64,000 nt of DNA from Klebsiella quasipneumoniae subsp. quasipneumoniae (GCF_020525925.1 NZ_CP084876.1:3286001-3350000), one strand, 5' to 3'. Counted from the first letter of the stretch, positions 11,863 through 26,440 are shown. Numbers and translations are program-made. Notes: generated by a model from the sequence alone, not told the origin.

Positions 11863-12909
11863 ATGACAGCACAATCCCAGGTATTGAAAATCCGCCGCCC
11901 AGACGACTGGCATATCCATCTGCGTGATGACGATATGCTGAAAACCGTCGTGCCTTATACCAGTGAGTTTTATGGCCGGGCGATCGTGATGCCGAATCTG
12001 GTGCCGCCTGTCACCACCGTCGCGGCGGCTATCGCCTATCGCCAGCGCATTATGGACGCCGTCCCGGCCGGGCACGATTTTACCCCGCTGATGACCTGCT
12101 ATCTGACAGACTCCCTCGACCCGGCGGAGCTGGAGCGCGGCTTTAACGAAGGCGTGTTCACCGCCGCCAAGCTTTACCCGGCCAATGCCACCACCAACTC
12201 CAGCCACGGCGTCACCAGCACCGACGCCATTATGCCGGTGCTGGAGCGGATGGAAAAACTGGGGATGCCGCTGCTGGTACATGGCGAAGTCACCCACGCC
12301 GAGATTGATATTTTCGACCGCGAAGCGCGCTTTATTGAAACCGTGATGGAGCCGCTGCGCCAGCGCCTGCCCGGCCTGAAGGTGGTCTTTGAGCATATCA
12401 CCACCAAAGATGCCGCCGAGTATGTGCGTGACGGCAATGAACTGCTGGCGGCCACTATCACCCCGCAGCATCTGATGTTCAACCGTAACCATATGCTGGT
12501 CGGCGGTATTCGTCCTCACTTATACTGCCTGCCGGTACTCAAACGCAATATTCATCAGCAGGCACTGCGCGAACTGGTCGCCAGCGGCTTTAGCCGCGTC
12601 TTCCTTGGCACCGACTCAGCGCCGCACGCCCGCCATCGTAAGGAAGCCAGCTGCGGCTGCGCCGGCTGCTTCAACGCCCCGACCGCCCTCGGCAGCTACG
12701 CCACCGTGTTTGAAGAAATGAACGCTCTGCAGCACTTTGAGGCCTTCTGCTCGCTGAACGGCCCGCGCTTTTACGGTCTGCCGGTCAATGAAAGCTATGT
12801 TGAACTGGTGCGTGAAGAGACGACCGTCGTCGACAGTATTGCGTTGCCCAATGACACCCTGGTGCCGTTCCTGGCAGGTGAAACCGTCCGCTGGACCATG
12901 AAGCGATAA
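11863..12909 (+). CDS. pyrC: Dihydroorotase
   Basis: Zinc enzyme that interconverts carbamoyl aspartate and dihydroorotate, the third step of de novo pyrimidine synthesis. The 348 residues equal E. coli PyrC. Metal ligands are visible: H17 and H19 in the motif WHIHLRD, the carboxylated lysine in AAKLYPA near residue 103, a histidine in LLVHGEV, and the aspartate in LGTDSAPH near 251. Expression is governed by the PurR operator and the pyrimidine-sensitive leader just upstream. It lies in the conserved order yceB-pyrC-dinI. Confidence 0.98.
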   Translation: MTAQSQVLKIRRPDDWHIHLRDDDMLKTVVPYTSEFYGRAIVMPNLVPPVTTVAAAIAYRQRIMDAVPAGHDFTPLMTCYLTDSLDPAELERGFNEGVFTAAKLYPANATTNSSHGVTSTDAIMPVLERMEKLGMPLLVHGEVTHAEIDIFDREARFIETVMEPLRQRLPGLKVVFEHITTKDAAEYVRDGNELLAATITPQHLMFNRNHMLVGGIRPHLYCLPVLKRNIHQQALRELVASGFSRVFLGTDSAPHARHRKEASCGCAGCFNAPTALGSYATVFEEMNALQHFEAFCSLNGPRFYGLPVNESYVELVREETTVVDSIALPNDTLVPFLAGETVRWTMKR

Positions 12910-12943
12910 AAAACGCGGCCCCCTGTTGTCAATGCTCACCAGA

Positions 12944-12963
12944 TACTGTATAAATAACCAGTA
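12944..12963 (+). promoter_or_regulatory. LexA box (SOS box) of dinI
   Basis: The 20-mer TACTGTATAAATAACCAGTA fits the LexA consensus TACTG(TA)5CAGTA, with one end perfect and the other CCAGTA. It lies 20 bp before the dinI start. Confidence 0.93.
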
Positions 12964-12982
12964 TCAAACACAGGGGGCAATT

Positions 12983-13234
12983 ATGCGCATTGAAGTCTCT
13001 ATCGCCAAAACGACCGCCTTACCCAACGGCGCGCTGGAAGCGCTGAATAACGAACTCTCTCGCCGTATCGCCGAACAGTTCCCGGCCATCGACAGCCAGG
13101 TGAGCGTCCGCTACGCCACGGGCAATCAGCTCTCGGTGTTCGGCGGCCTGAAAGAAGACAAAGACCGGATAAGCGAAATCCTGCAAGAAACCTGGGAAAG
13201 CGCGGACGACTGGTTTGTCCACGACCTCTCCTGA
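12983..13234 (+). CDS. dinI: DNA damage-inducible protein I
   Basis: Small acidic SOS protein that binds the RecA filament and tunes coprotease activity and LexA/UmuD cleavage. The 83-residue product starts MRIEVSIAKTT after a GGGGGC-type ribosome-binding site, and has the DinI C-terminal acidic helix (ILQETWESADDWF) that mimics DNA in contact with RecA. Regulated by the LexA box at 12944-12963. Confidence 0.96.
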   Translation: MRIEVSIAKTTALPNGALEALNNELSRRIAEQFPAIDSQVSVRYATGNQLSVFGGLKEDKDRISEILQETWESADDWFVHDLS

Positions 13235-13537
13235 AGCATGGCGGGATCCAGTTACTCTGGTTTGCTCCCTCATTGTGCTTTTCTTTGCCGGGTCGCCCCG
13301 GCTTTTTTATCCTCTTCTCATGTTCAGAATATTCCTGATTATTCTGCTTAATATCGACTAAAATGGCCGTTTTGCACGCTTATCTTGAGTAAAAAAGCGG
13401 CAAAACAAGAAAATCATGCTGCCTTTCATTTAATTTCTCGAGTTTATTCTTGATCCCTGATATAATTAACTTGCTTCAAAAAACATGCATTAAACCTCGA
13501 GAATTGTTGTCTTTTAACATATGAATAAGGGGTTATG
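13235..13537. other. dinI-bssS intergenic region
   Basis: About 300 bp without a gene. The first part contains the dinI terminator hairpin (13287-13302) and T-run. The rest is AT-rich with a TATAAT at 13461-13466 that could be a bssS -10 box, though I see no good -35 at the right distance. Two CTCGAG sites (about 13436 and 13496) flank it in near-inverted context (AATTTCTCGAG / CTCGAGAATT); meaning unknown. Confidence 0.45.
13287..13309 (+). terminator. dinI terminator
   Basis: Hairpin GCCGG-GTCGCC-CCGGC followed by a run of seven T residues, 50 bp after the dinI stop codon. Confidence 0.85.
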
Positions 13538-13792
13538 ATGGAAAAAAATAATGAAGTCATTCAGACCCATCCCCTCGTCGGATGGGACATCAGCACCGTT
13601 GATAGCTACGATGCGCTGATGTTGCGCCTGCACTACCAGAACCCCGCTCAAGAAAACAGTCATGATGCTGAGATAGGCCAGACGCTATGGCTAACGACGG
13701 ACGTCGCACGTCAGTTTATTTCAATCCTGGAAGCAGGCATTGCGAAAATTGAATCTGGCGAATACCAGGAAAACGAGTACCGCAGACATTAA
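13538..13792 (+). CDS. bssS: Biofilm regulator BssS
   Basis: 84-residue cytoplasmic protein linked in E. coli to biofilm formation through indole and uptake signalling. It is nearly identical to E. coli BssS at both ends (MEKNNEVIQTHPLVGWDIS at the N terminus, NEYRRH at the C terminus), with a divergent stretch around residues 35-45. Two ATG codons are adjacent; the second (13538) has better spacing to the AAGGGG ribosome-binding site. Confidence 0.95.
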   Translation: MEKNNEVIQTHPLVGWDISTVDSYDALMLRLHYQNPAQENSHDAEIGQTLWLTTDVARQFISILEAGIAKIESGEYQENEYRRH

Positions 13793-13826
13793 CGCGGCAC
13801 GCGGAATGACTTAACAATAAGCTTAA

Positions 13827-13856
13827 CAGGCACCTGCGGGTGCCTGAATTATTTTC
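13827..13856 (+). terminator. bssS terminator (weak T-run)
   Basis: Perfect hairpin CAGGCACC-TGCG-GGTGCCTG followed by AATTATTTT, about 35 bp after bssS. Confidence 0.65.
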
Positions 13857-13918
13857 GGGCTTGTATAAGCACAGGGAGTTAATTACCCTGCTAACAAGGC
13901 AATTACCCGGAACTCACC

Positions 13919-15037
13919 ATGCAATACGATCTTATCATTATCGGCAGCGGCTCCGTCGGCGCCGCCGCTGGCTATTATGCGCGTCGTGCCGGACTCAATG
14001 TTCTGATGACCGATGCCCATCAGCCTCCTCACCAGGAAGGCAGCCATCACGGCAGCAGCCGTCTTATCCGTCACGCCTATGGCGAAGGTGAAAAATATGT
14101 TCCGCTGGTGCTGCGCGCCCAGCAGCTGTGGGATGAACTGGCCGAGATCAGTGGCGAAGCCGTGTTTGAACGCACCGGCGTCATAAACCTCGGCCCCGCC
14201 AGCTCCCCTTTCCTCGCCAACGTTGCCGCCAGCGCCCGTGCGTTCCAGCTTGAGGTGGTAGAGCTGGATGCCCAGGCCGTGATGCAGCGCTGGCCGGAGA
14301 TACGCCTCCCCGATGACTATCGGGCGATTTTTGAACCCGCTTCCGGCGTACTGCGCAGCGAACTGGCCGTGGAAACCTGGATCCGTCTGGCGCGGGAAGC
14401 GGGCTGCGCGCAGCTATTCAACTGCCCGGTCTCGGCTATTCATCACCATGCAGATGGGGTCACCATCGATACCATCGACGGTGAATATCATGGTAAAAAG
14501 CTGCTGGTCAGCGCCGGGACCTGGGTCACCCGCCTGCTTCCGGACCTTCCCATCCAGCCGGTACGCAAGGTGTTCGCCTGGTACCAGGCCGATGGCCGTT
14601 ACAGCAGCAAGAATCACTTCCCGGCCTTCACCGGCGAGTTGCCCAACGGCGATCAATACTACGGTTTCCCGGCGGAAGATAACGAGCTGAAGATTGGCAA
14701 GCATAACGGCGGTCAGCCGATCTCCATGCCGCAGGAGCGAGTGGCGTTTGGCGCTGTCGCCAGCGATGGCTCCGAATCGTTTCCGTTTTTGCGTAACGTC
14801 CTGCCCGGGATCGGCGGCTGCCTGCACGGCGCCTCCTGTACCTACGATAATACCGTCGATGAAGACTTTATTATCGATACGTTACCCGGCAGACCAGACA
14901 CGCTGCTCATCACCGGTCTGAGCGGGCACGGCTTTAAGTTTGCCCCGGTGCTGGGGGAAATTGCCAGTCAGTTTGCTCAGGGCGAAGCTTCGAGCTTCAA
15001 CCTGGCGCCCTTCTCGCTGGCGCGCTTTAACGCGTAA
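13919..15037 (+). CDS. solA: N-methyl-L-tryptophan oxidase (sarcosine oxidase-like)
   Basis: FAD-dependent amine oxidase that oxidises N-methyl amino acids to the amine, formaldehyde and H2O2. The 372 residues equal E. coli SolA. The N-terminal dinucleotide fold has GSGSVG at residues 9-14. The cysteine at residue 307 (GASCTYDNT) corresponds to the covalent flavin attachment site of this family, and [12 protein letters not shown] near the C terminus is the conserved FAD-binding loop. The ribosome-binding site is weak. Confidence 0.95.
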   Translation: MQYDLIIIGSGSVGAAAGYYARRAGLNVLMTDAHQPPHQEGSHHGSSRLIRHAYGEGEKYVPLVLRAQQLWDELAEISGEAVFERTGVINLGPASSPFLANVAASARAFQLEVVELDAQAVMQRWPEIRLPDDYRAIFEPASGVLRSELAVETWIRLAREAGCAQLFNCPVSAIHHHADGVTIDTIDGEYHGKKLLVSAGTWVTRLLPDLPIQPVRKVFAWYQADGRYSSKNHFPAFTGELPNGDQYYGFPAEDNELKIGKHNGGQPISMPQERVAFGAVASDGSESFPFLRNVLPGIGGCLHGASCTYDNTVDEDFIIDTLPGRPDTLLITGLSGHGFKFAPVLGEIASQFAQGEASSFNLAPFSLARFNA

Positions 15038-15063
15038 TGGAATGCGGCACTTTTGCCGTCGGG

Positions 15064-15092
15064 CAAAAAAAACGGCCTCTGTCGAGGCCGTT
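15064..15092 (-). terminator. Intrinsic terminator (minus direction, trhO)
   Basis: Hairpin AACGGCCTC-TGTC-GAGGCCGTT at 15071-15092. The A-run on its left gives eight T residues when read on the minus strand, so it can end the trhO transcript, which would then run antisense through the small yceO-like gene. It may also help stop solA. Confidence 0.75.
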
Positions 15093-15109
15093 AGTGATTG
15101 AGAGCGGTT

Positions 15110-15223
15110 ATGCGTCGCCTGTTTAATTTGCTGGTCAATAACGTCCGCGAGCACTTTATGATCTACCTGGCGCTCTGGCTGCTGCTGGCGATCTTCGATC
15201 TTGTCTGGTTATGGTTTTTCTGA
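15110..15223 (+). CDS. yceO: Small hydrophobic protein, YceO-like (37 aa)
   Basis: A 37-codon frame [20 protein letters not shown]... whose pattern (basic start, NN-REH, then a single hydrophobic helix with Asp in the middle and aromatic end) matches my recollection of the C-terminal 37 residues of E. coli YceO, which is also found beside solA. It begins with ATG after a weak GAGAGCGG site and an in-frame stop lies 4-5 codons upstream. Its last 15 nt overlap the end of the convergent trhO gene. Likely a single-pass inner-membrane miniprotein; function unknown. Confidence 0.65.
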   Translation: MRRLFNLLVNNVREHFMIYLALWLLLAIFDLVWLWFF

Positions 15224-16273
15224 CGGCTCAGGATCGAGGATCCCGAGTTTGGTGTTCAGCCGGCCACGGGATTTATTAAAGATTTTATTGCCGTTTTCAC
15301 GCCCGGCGCGCAGCTGACGCTGCTCCTCTTCCGGCAGCTTATGCTCTTCCATGCAGGCTTCGCTACAGCAGCCGGCAAACTTCTCGGCACAGCTCGGGCA
15401 CTGGATAAACAACAGATGGCAGCCATCATTCAGGCAGTTGGTATGGGTGTCGCACGGCGCGCCGCACTGATGACAGTGGGCGATAACGTCATTGGAGATC
15501 CGCTCGCCCATCCGTTCATCAAAGACAAAATTTTTGCCAATGAAACGCACCGGCAGCCCCTGCTCACGGGCGCGGCGGGCGTACTCAATGATGCCACCCT
15601 CGATGTGCCAGACCTTATTGAAGCCGTTATGCTTCATCCAGGCGCTGGCTTTTTCACAGCGAATACCGCCGGTGCAATACATGACAATTTTCTTGTCTTT
15701 ATGGTCCTGCATCATTTCAACGGCTTTCGGCAACTGGTCGCGGAAGGTATCCGCTGGGATCTCCAGCGCGTTTTCGAAATGGCCCACCTCATATTCATAG
15801 TGGTTGCGCATATCGATAAACACGGCATCCGGATCGTCAAGCATCGCGTTGACCTCCGCCGCCTTGAGATAGTCTCCGACGTTGGAGGCGTCGAAAGAGG
15901 GATCGTCAATGCCGTCGGCAACGATGCGGTCGCGCACTTTCAGACGTAGCACCCAGAACGATTTACCGTCGTCCTCGAGAGCGATATTGAAACGCAGCCC
16001 CGCCAGCGCCGGATCGAAGCCATTGAGAAACTCACGCAGGGCTTCAACGTTGCTTTCCGGCACGCTGATTTGCGCGTTGATCCCTTCCCGGGCCAGATAG
16101 ATGCGGCCAAAGACTTTCAACTGGGTTAAGGCAACCCACAGCGCATCGCGGGTCGCTTGCGGATCGACAATGGTGAAATATTTATAGAACGAGATCGTCG
16201 TGCGCGGCTCGGTTTCAGCCAGCATTTGCGCCTTTAACGTCTCATTTGAAATGCGGTTGTGTAACACTGGCAT
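15209..16273 (-). CDS. trhO: tRNA uridine-34 hydroxylase TrhO (YceA)
   Basis: Oxygen-dependent enzyme that makes 5-hydroxyuridine at wobble position 34 of tRNA. The 354-residue product has an N-terminal acylphosphatase-like domain (about 1-120), a rhodanese domain with the conserved loop [13 protein letters not shown] holding the reactive cysteine, and a C-terminal Cys-rich zinc-like segment ([19 protein letters not shown]). The start at 16273 gives the conserved [11 protein letters not shown]; two further in-frame ATGs upstream are not homologous. Confidence 0.95.
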   Translation of the reverse strand: MPVLHNRISNETLKAQMLAETEPRTTISFYKYFTIVDPQATRDALWVALTQLKVFGRIYLAREGINAQISVPESNVEALREFLNGFDPALAGLRFNIALEDDGKSFWVLRLKVRDRIVADGIDDPSFDASNVGDYLKAAEVNAMLDDPDAVFIDMRNHYEYEVGHFENALEIPADTFRDQLPKAVEMMQDHKDKKIVMYCTGGIRCEKASAWMKHNGFNKVWHIEGGIIEYARRAREQGLPVRFIGKNFVFDERMGERISNDVIAHCHQCGAPCDTHTNCLNDGCHLLFIQCPSCAEKFAGCCSEACMEEHKLPEEEQRQLRAGRENGNKIFNKSRGRLNTKLGILDPEPSEKP

Positions 16274-16477
16274 GGTGTACCTGCTCGACATAGAAATGAG
16301 GAAATAAACGGCGGGCATGATATAGCAAAGCTTATTAATTTACATCCCTACATTTTACGCTACATTTTTCTCACCGGTCGCCCCCCACTTAACAAAACGA
16401 TGTGGCTGTCGCCGCCTTTGGCTGGCCGGTAAAAAAATGCGATAATATAAGATGTTGCTCACTGATACGGGTATGAA

Positions 16478-17398
16478 ATGACTCATTTGCCTAAATTTTC
16501 TCCGGCGCTGCTGCATCCGCGCTATTGGCTGCTGTGGCTGGGTATCGGCCTGCTGTGGCTGGTTGTCCAACTGCCCTACCCGCTGATCTACCGCCTCGGG
16601 AACGCCATCGGCCGGCTGGCCATGCGATTTATGAAGCGCCGGGCGAAGATCGCCTATCGCAACCTTGAGCTCTGCTTCCCCGAGAAAAGCGAGCAGGAAC
16701 GTCACCGGATGGTGGTGATGAACTTTGAATCGGTGGGTATGGGGCTGATGGAGACCGGTATGGCCTGGTTCTGGCCGGTTCGCCGTATCGCCCGCTGGAC
16801 CGACACCATCGGCTTTGAGCATATTCGCGATGTGCAGGCGCAGCAGCGCGGCATTCTGCTGATCGGCATTCATTTCCTGACACTGGAAATGGGCGCGCGG
16901 ATGTTCGGTATGAACGAGCCGGGGATTGGCGTCTATCGTCCCAACGATAACCCGGTCATCGACTGGCTGCAGACCTGGGGCCGACTGCGCTCCAACAAGG
17001 ACATGATCGACCGCAAGGATCTGAAAGGCATGATCCGCGCGCTGAAAAAAGGCGACGTGGTGTGGTACGCGCCAGATCATGATTACGGCCCGACCGCCAG
17101 CGTCTTCGCCCCACTGTTTGCCGTAGACCAGGCGGCGACCACCTCCGGCACCTGGATGCTGGCGAAAATGTCCAAAGCCTGCATCGTGCCCTTTGTTCCA
17201 CGCCGTAAACCGGACGGTAAAGGTTATGAACTGATTATCCTGCCGCCAGAGTGCTCCCCGCCGCTGGACGACGCGGAAACCACCGCTGCGTGGATGAATA
17301 AGATCGTAGAGCAGTGCATTATGATGGCCCCGGAACAATATATGTGGCTCCATCGCCGCTTTAAAACCCGCCCCGAGGGGATGCCCTCCCGCTACTGA
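16478..17398 (+). CDS. lpxL: Lipid A lauroyltransferase LpxL (HtrB)
   Basis: Inner-membrane acyltransferase that adds laurate to Kdo2-lipid IVA in lipid A synthesis. The 306 residues equal E. coli LpxL. One TM helix near residues 17-35 anchors it, and the HX4E catalytic dyad is H132/E137 in GIHFLTLE. The motif YAPDHDYGP is the second conserved acyltransferase block. It lies between trhO and mdtG as in E. coli. Confidence 0.96.
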   Translation: MTHLPKFSPALLHPRYWLLWLGIGLLWLVVQLPYPLIYRLGNAIGRLAMRFMKRRAKIAYRNLELCFPEKSEQERHRMVVMNFESVGMGLMETGMAWFWPVRRIARWTDTIGFEHIRDVQAQQRGILLIGIHFLTLEMGARMFGMNEPGIGVYRPNDNPVIDWLQTWGRLRSNKDMIDRKDLKGMIRALKKGDVVWYAPDHDYGPTASVFAPLFAVDQAATTSGTWMLAKMSKACIVPFVPRRKPDGKGYELIILPPECSPPLDDAETTAAWMNKIVEQCIMMAPEQYMWLHRRFKTRPEGMPSRY

Positions 17399-17569
17399 AC
17401 CTCTTTCCCGGCCGCGCGCCTCCCGGCCGGGAATCCCCAGCGCTCAGGCTTTACGCTCTGCTTTAGCTTTAAAAGCTCTTCTCCATTGCGGCATTTATTT
17501 CCCAGGCGCATAATTAGCAGGCTCATATTTTCTCTTAATTTGACCTGCCGCGCAGGCCAGTGGAACCCT

Positions 17570-18808
17570 ATGTCGTCTGCTGATACCCCCATTAACTGGA
17601 AACGAAACCTGACCGTCACCTGGCTTGGCTGCTTTTTAACCGGCGCCGCCTTCAGCCTGGTCATGCCCTTTCTGCCGCTCTACGTCGAACAACTCGGCGT
17701 CACCGGGCATAGCGCCCTCAACATGTGGTCCGGGCTGGTCTTTAGCATCACTTTTCTCTTCTCCGCCATCGCCTCGCCGTTCTGGGGCGGACTTGCTGAC
17801 CGCAAGGGACGTAAAATCATGCTGCTGCGTTCAGCCCTCGGGATGGCCATCGTCATGATGCTGATGGGGATGGCGCAGAATATCTGGCAGTTTCTGCTAC
17901 TGCGCGCGCTGCTCGGCCTGCTGGGGGGCTTTATTCCCAATGCCAACGCCCTGATTGCCACCCAGATCCCGCGCCATAAAAGCGGCTGGGCGCTGGGCAC
18001 GCTGTCAACTGGCGCGGTAAGCGGCGCCCTGCTCGGCCCGCTGGCGGGTGGCTTCCTGGCCGACCACTGGGGCCTGCGTACTGTCTTCTTTATGACCGCG
18101 GCGGTGCTGTTTATCTGCTTCCTGTTTACCCTGTTTTTAATCCGTGAAAATTTTGTCCCGATCGCCAAAAAAGAGATGCTCAGCGCGAAGGCGGTGTTCT
18201 CCTCGCTGCAGAATCCGAAACTGGTGCTCAGCCTGTTTGTCACCTCGCTGATCATCCAGGTCGCCACCGGCTCCATTGCGCCGATCCTGACGCTTTACGT
18301 GCGCGATCTGGCGGGTAACGTCAGCAATATCGCCTTTATCAGCGGGATGATCGCCTCGGTGCCGGGCATTGCCGCCCTGATGAGCGCCCCTCGTCTGGGC
18401 AAACTGGGGGATCGTATCGGACCGGAAAAAATCCTCATCGTGGCGCTGATTATCTCGGTGCTGTTGCTGATCCCGATGTCGTTCGTCCAGACCCCGCTGC
18501 AGTTAGGTATCCTGCGATTCCTGCTCGGCGCCGCGGACGGCGCGCTGCTGCCGGCGGTGCAAACCCTGCTGGTGTATAACTCCACCAGCCAGATCTCCGG
18601 GCGGATCTTCAGCTATAACCAGTCATTTCGTGATATTGGCAACGTCACCGGCCCCCTGATCGGCGCCTCGGTTTCCGCCAACTACGGCTTTCGCGCCGTC
18701 TTCCTTGTCACCGCAGGAGTGGTGTTGTTTAACGCGATCTATTCGACCCTCAGCCTGCGCCGGCCAGCCGCGGACGCCTCGCAGCCCGACCGCCATTCAG
18801 TAAATTAA
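17570..18808 (+). CDS. mdtG: Multidrug efflux MFS transporter MdtG
   Basis: Inner-membrane drug:proton antiporter; in E. coli MdtG affects fosfomycin and deoxycholate tolerance and belongs to the marA/soxS/rob regulon. The 412-residue product starts at the ATG at 17570, giving the conserved [10 protein letters not shown] block. About 12 TM segments; MFS motif A appears as [10 protein letters not shown] (about residues 69-78). The frame is open 28 codons upstream, without homology. No mar box was confirmed. Confidence 0.95.
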   Translation: MSSADTPINWKRNLTVTWLGCFLTGAAFSLVMPFLPLYVEQLGVTGHSALNMWSGLVFSITFLFSAIASPFWGGLADRKGRKIMLLRSALGMAIVMMLMGMAQNIWQFLLLRALLGLLGGFIPNANALIATQIPRHKSGWALGTLSTGAVSGALLGPLAGGFLADHWGLRTVFFMTAAVLFICFLFTLFLIRENFVPIAKKEMLSAKAVFSSLQNPKLVLSLFVTSLIIQVATGSIAPILTLYVRDLAGNVSNIAFISGMIASVPGIAALMSAPRLGKLGDRIGPEKILIVALIISVLLLIPMSFVQTPLQLGILRFLLGAADGALLPAVQTLLVYNSTSQISGRIFSYNQSFRDIGNVTGPLIGASVSANYGFRAVFLVTAGVVLFNAIYSTLSLRRPAADASQPDRHSVN

Positions 18809-18899
18809 CGTCCAGAGGGGCTCAGCCCCTTGACGCTTTGCCTGGCGCCTTCTATAGATTGAATCGTGTTCAATTCATATTCTTCTCAGGAGATTCGCT

Positions 18900-19286
18900 A
18901 TGCCAAAGGATTCGATGTTCTATGCTACGCTCGAAGAAGCTATTGATGCAGCACGTGAAGAATTTCTCGCCAACAACCCTGACAGCGATGAAGAGAGCGC
19001 TAACGTTGAGCAGCTCAATATTCAAAAGTATGTGCTGCAGGATGGCGATATCGCCTGGCAGGCCGAATTTTTTGCTGACGAAGAGGAACAAGGCGAATGC
19101 TTACCGATGCTCAGCGGCGAAGCCGCGCAGAGCGTCTTCGATGGGGATTATGATGAGATAGAGCTGCGTCAGGAGTGGCTGGAGGAAAATACGCTCCATG
19201 AGTGGGATGAAGGTGAATTCCAGCTCGAGCCCTCGCTGGACACCGAAGAGGGACAGACGGCGGCCGACGAGTGGGACGAGCGTTAA
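18900..19286 (+). CDS. msyB: Acidic protein MsyB
   Basis: Very acidic 128-residue cytoplasmic protein, a multicopy suppressor of secY and secA export defects in E. coli. The body (YATLEEAIDAAREEF, ECLPMLSGEAAQSVFDGDYD, the acidic C terminus ADEWDER) is nearly identical to E. coli MsyB. The ATG at 18900 has an AGGAG site eight bases before it; a second ATG at 18915 also exists and would shorten the N terminus by five residues to match E. coli better. Convergent with yceK, with no spacer. Confidence 0.94.
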   Translation: MPKDSMFYATLEEAIDAAREEFLANNPDSDEESANVEQLNIQKYVLQDGDIAWQAEFFADEEEQGECLPMLSGEAAQSVFDGDYDEIELRQEWLEENTLHEWDEGEFQLEPSLDTEEGQTAADEWDER

Positions 19287-19514
19287 TCAGTTATAGGGCC
19301 CGTGGCTGGCGTCCAGCGGCAGCAGCAGCGTATCGAAAACCAGCGAGAACGGCAGGTCCAGAATGGTGAGATAGCGCCATCCTGAATCGCGAACGTCCCA
19401 CTGCACGCCCGGGTAATATTGATTGCCATGCCCCTGCCCGGGCACCGTCCGGCTAATAATGCTGCCGCAGCCGCTAAGCAGCAGCGCCATGGCAATGATA
19501 GGTAGTATTCGCAT
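19287..19514 (-). CDS. yceK: Lipoprotein YceK (DUF1375)
   Basis: Small lipoprotein of 75 residues, the E. coli YceK length. The signal MRILPIIAMALLLSGC ends in a lipobox with Cys at about residue 16. The rest (GHGNQYYPGVQWDVRDS) is highly conserved but of unknown function. ATG at 19514 is chosen, with GAGG upstream; a TTG two codons earlier is also in frame. Its stop abuts msyB on the other strand. Confidence 0.92.
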   Translation of the reverse strand: MRILPIIAMALLLSGCGSIISRTVPGQGHGNQYYPGVQWDVRDSGWRYLTILDLPFSLVFDTLLLPLDASHGPYN

Positions 19515-19539
19515 CCACAACCTCGTGTTTCAGATAAAA

Positions 19540-19566
19540 AAATACCGGCATCGCTGCCGGTATTTT
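19540..19566. terminator. opgGH terminator
   Basis: Hairpin AAATACCGGCA-TCGC-TGCCGGTATTT with A/T tails on both sides, directly after the opgH stop on the minus strand and before yceK. Confidence 0.85.
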
Positions 19567-19580
19567 CCTTAACGTACGGC

Positions 19581-23703
<4,123 letters not shown>

Positions 23704-23906
23704 TTAATGGAAACTCAGGCAATCCGACAACATAATCCCTGCTTTGTTCAGCGTAGCGGCGCAGGGAATAAACAGTTCGCAGTCCCGTTTGCACTTTGCG
23801 TGCTTATCCTGGAGACAGGTACCCCGAGTTCATGTAGGGTTGCTGATAATGTAAGCGTTATCATCTTGAGTGATAAGACGAATTATCTGAGATTGTCGTG
23901 AATCGT

Positions 23907-25067
23907 ATGAATAATACTCCGGTACAGCGTGAATATTTTTTCGACAGCATCCGCGCCTGGCTGATGCTGCTGGGGATCCCTTTTCACATTTCGCTGATTT
24001 ATTCCAGCCATAGCTGGCATGTCAACAGCGCAGAGCCCTCGTGGTGGCTGACGCTGTTTAATGATTTCATTCATGCCTTCCGCATGCAGGTCTTCTTCGT
24101 GATCTCCGGCTATTTCTCCTACATGCTGTTCCTGCGCTACCCGCTGAAAAAGTGGTGGAAAGTGCGCGTCGAACGGGTCGGTATTCCGATGCTGACCGCC
24201 ATCCCGCTGCTGACGCTGCCGCAGTTTATTATGCTGCAGTACGTCAACGGCAAGGCGGAAAACTGGCACACCCTTTCGGGGTACGACAAATTCAACACCC
24301 TGGCGTGGGAGCTCATTTCCCACCTCTGGTTTTTGCTGGTCCTGGTGGTGCTGACCTCGCTGGGGGTGGTACTGTTTAAATGGCTGACGCGCCGCCCGGC
24401 TCCGGGCGCTCACGCATTCGGTGACACTGTCACCATGGGCCAGCTGACGATGATTTTCCTCGCGCTGGGGGTGCTTTACGCGCTGATCCGTCGGTCATTG
24501 TTCGTGATCTACCCGCCCCTGCTGAGCAATGGTCTGTTTAACTTTGTGGTCATGCAGACGCTGTTCTATCTGCCCTTCTTTGTGCTGGGGGCGCAGACCT
24601 TTATTAACCCGCGCTTAAAGGCGATGTTCACCACCCCGTCGCCATGGTGTTGCGTGGCGTCACTGCTGGGATTCATCGCTTACCGCCTGAACCAGCAGTA
24701 TGGATCTGGCGACGGTTGGATGTATGAAACGGAATCGGTGATCACCATGGTGCTGGGGCTGTGGATGGTGAATGTGATCTTCTCGCTCGGCCATCGCCTG
24801 CTGAATTTCCAGTCGGCGCGGGTGACCTACTTCGTCAATGCTTCGCTGTTCATTTACCTGGTGCACCATCCGCTGACGCTGCTGTACGGGGCGTGGATCA
24901 CCCCGGCCATTAAGTCGAATACCTTAGGCTTTATTGGCGGGTTGGTTTTTGTGGTGGGGATTGCCCTGATCCTGTATGAAATTCATCTGCGTATTCCGCT
25001 GCTGCGTTTCCTGTTCTCCGGTAAACCCATGAGCAAACCGGCAAAAACCCCGGCCTCGGCCAGCTAA
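23907..25067 (+). CDS. opgC: Glucans biosynthesis protein C (succinyltransferase)
   Basis: Inner-membrane acyltransferase-3 family protein that succinylates osmoregulated periplasmic glucans. The 386 residues form about ten TM helices with the family N-terminal block [21 protein letters not shown]. The ATG at 23907 matches E. coli MNP-type start; a GTG three codons earlier is possible. No strong ribosome-binding site. Divergent from opgGH across about 270 bp. Confidence 0.95.
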   Translation: MNNTPVQREYFFDSIRAWLMLLGIPFHISLIYSSHSWHVNSAEPSWWLTLFNDFIHAFRMQVFFVISGYFSYMLFLRYPLKKWWKVRVERVGIPMLTAIPLLTLPQFIMLQYVNGKAENWHTLSGYDKFNTLAWELISHLWFLLVLVVLTSLGVVLFKWLTRRPAPGAHAFGDTVTMGQLTMIFLALGVLYALIRRSLFVIYPPLLSNGLFNFVVMQTLFYLPFFVLGAQTFINPRLKAMFTTPSPWCCVASLLGFIAYRLNQQYGSGDGWMYETESVITMVLGLWMVNVIFSLGHRLLNFQSARVTYFVNASLFIYLVHHPLTLLYGAWITPAIKSNTLGFIGGLVFVVGIALILYEIHLRIPLLRFLFSGKPMSKPAKTPASAS

Positions 25068-25101
25068 CCTTTAGCCTTTGCGGCACGCCAGGCGTGCCGC
25101 G

Positions 25102-25695
25102 CTACGCTTGCTCATCAAACAGCCGATCGAAGATCATATTATACAGGGCTTCTAAATCCGCTTTATCGACCGGAGTGGAGGCGCTCAGCTCACAGCGGTA
25201 GGCTGCCCCCTCCGTCAGAACGGCGATGAGCTCTGAAGCAGCATTGCGTCGCGCATCGCTGAGACCGGGATGATAGCGCTGCGACAAACGGCCGCCCTCC
25301 TCTTTCAACCTCCGATCGGCCTGCACCAGGATTTCGCGCAAGCGTGGGTTACGCGAGGCTTCGGCGTTGATTTCCATCAACAGATAATTGTCGCTTTTGG
25401 TGGCTGCCGAAGTCGGGATCCTGCCGGCCAGCACCGCCGCTTTGCGCGCCAGATTGTGGTTCTCATCGATCATCTCCCCGACCCTGGCGTTGACGATTTC
25501 GCTGACAATCGCTTCGATGATCGCCTCCTTGCTGGCAAAAATGCGATACAGCTGACCGACGCTCAGGCCCGCCTCGCGGGCGATATCAGCGACAGAGGCG
25601 CCATGCAATCCCTTTGTCGCAAAACATCTTTGCGCAGCGGCAACGATCTCCGCGCGGCGCGCCTGCTGCTTCTGCTGTACTTTTCCTTCCGACAC
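25102..25695 (-). CDS. TetR/AcrR-family regulator
   Basis: Transcriptional regulator of 197 residues with an N-terminal TetR helix-turn-helix (about residues 12-58: RRAEIVAAAQRCFATKG, VADIAREAGLSVGQLYRIF) and an alpha-helical ligand domain. I prefer the GTG at 25695 since AGGAGGGAG lies immediately upstream, within the codons that a longer start at 25728 would translate. It occupies the interval where E. coli has clsC, next to opgC. No obvious target gene is divergent from it, so its regulon cannot be guessed. Confidence 0.82.
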   Translation of the reverse strand: MSEGKVQQKQQARRAEIVAAAQRCFATKGLHGASVADIAREAGLSVGQLYRIFASKEAIIEAIVSEIVNARVGEMIDENHNLARKAAVLAGRIPTSAATKSDNYLLMEINAEASRNPRLREILVQADRRLKEEGGRLSQRYHPGLSDARRNAASELIAVLTEGAAYRCELSASTPVDKADLEALYNMIFDRLFDEQA

Positions 25696-25760
25696 CTGCT
25701 CCCTCCTGCAATCCATCATTCCTGTCAATACCGGCGGTTATCATAGCCTATTCTGCGGAA

Positions 25761-26288
25761 TCAGGGGTATGCCGCCAGCAGGCGACGATAGATAGCCGCC
25801 GTTTCCTCGTCGAAACAGACGAACAGGACCCGTTCAAGCGGGTTATAGCGGGTGAGAAACGCGGTCACAGTGCGCACGGCGATCGCCGCCGCTTCCTCTT
25901 TCGGATAGCCATACACGCCGGTGCTGATCGCCGGAAACGCAATGGAGCGATAATTGTTTGCCGCCGCCAGCTGCAGGCTGTTTTTGTAGGCATCGGCCAG
26001 GGTTTGCGCCTCCATGCGGTCGCCGCCGTGCCAGACCGGGCCCACGGTGTGGATCACCGCGCTGGCGGGAAGATCGCCCGCCATCGTGATCACCGCATGA
26101 CCAGGGGGACATTCGCCCTGCTGCTGCAACACTTGCTTGCAGGCCGCCAGCAGCGCGGGACCGGCCGCCCGGTGGATCGCGCCATCCACCCCGCCGCCGC
26201 CCAGCAGCGAGGGGTTTGCCGCATTCACAATCACATCGACATCAAGCGTCGTAATATCGCCGAGAATTACTTCAGGTTGAACAGCCAT
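25761..26288 (-). CDS. ymdB: O-acetyl-ADP-ribose deacetylase (macrodomain)
   Basis: Macrodomain protein of 175 residues that hydrolyses O-acetyl-ADP-ribose and inhibits RNase III in E. coli. The ADP-ribose pocket motifs are clear: [23 protein letters not shown] (about residues 15-37, split by glycine loop) and the phosphate loop [10 protein letters not shown]. The ATG at 26288 has an AGGAGGAG site; the frame is open six codons further. Curli and ymdA genes that follow in E. coli are missing. Confidence 0.95.
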   Translation of the reverse strand: MAVQPEVILGDITTLDVDVIVNAANPSLLGGGGVDGAIHRAAGPALLAACKQVLQQQGECPPGHAVITMAGDLPASAVIHTVGPVWHGGDRMEAQTLADAYKNSLQLAAANNYRSIAFPAISTGVYGYPKEEAAAIAVRTVTAFLTRYNPLERVLFVCFDEETAAIYRRLLAAYP

Positions 26289-26399
26289 TTCTCCTCCTGT
26301 CGGCATAGCGCGTAGATACGGCTTTCTGCCGATACTAGGGCATACCCGCCCCCGGGAGCAAGATTATCCCGCCGCGCCGGCGACAAGAAGGTAAAAAAA

Positions 26400-26420
26400 A
26401 CAGGACCCTGAGGGTCCTGT
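26400..26420 (-). terminator. ycdZ terminator
   Basis: Hairpin ACAGGACCC-TGA-GGGTCCTGT; an eight-base A-run on its left is a T-run on the minus strand, right after the ycdZ stop. Confidence 0.9.
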
Positions 26421-26440
26421 TGCTATTATCGTCCCGCCGC

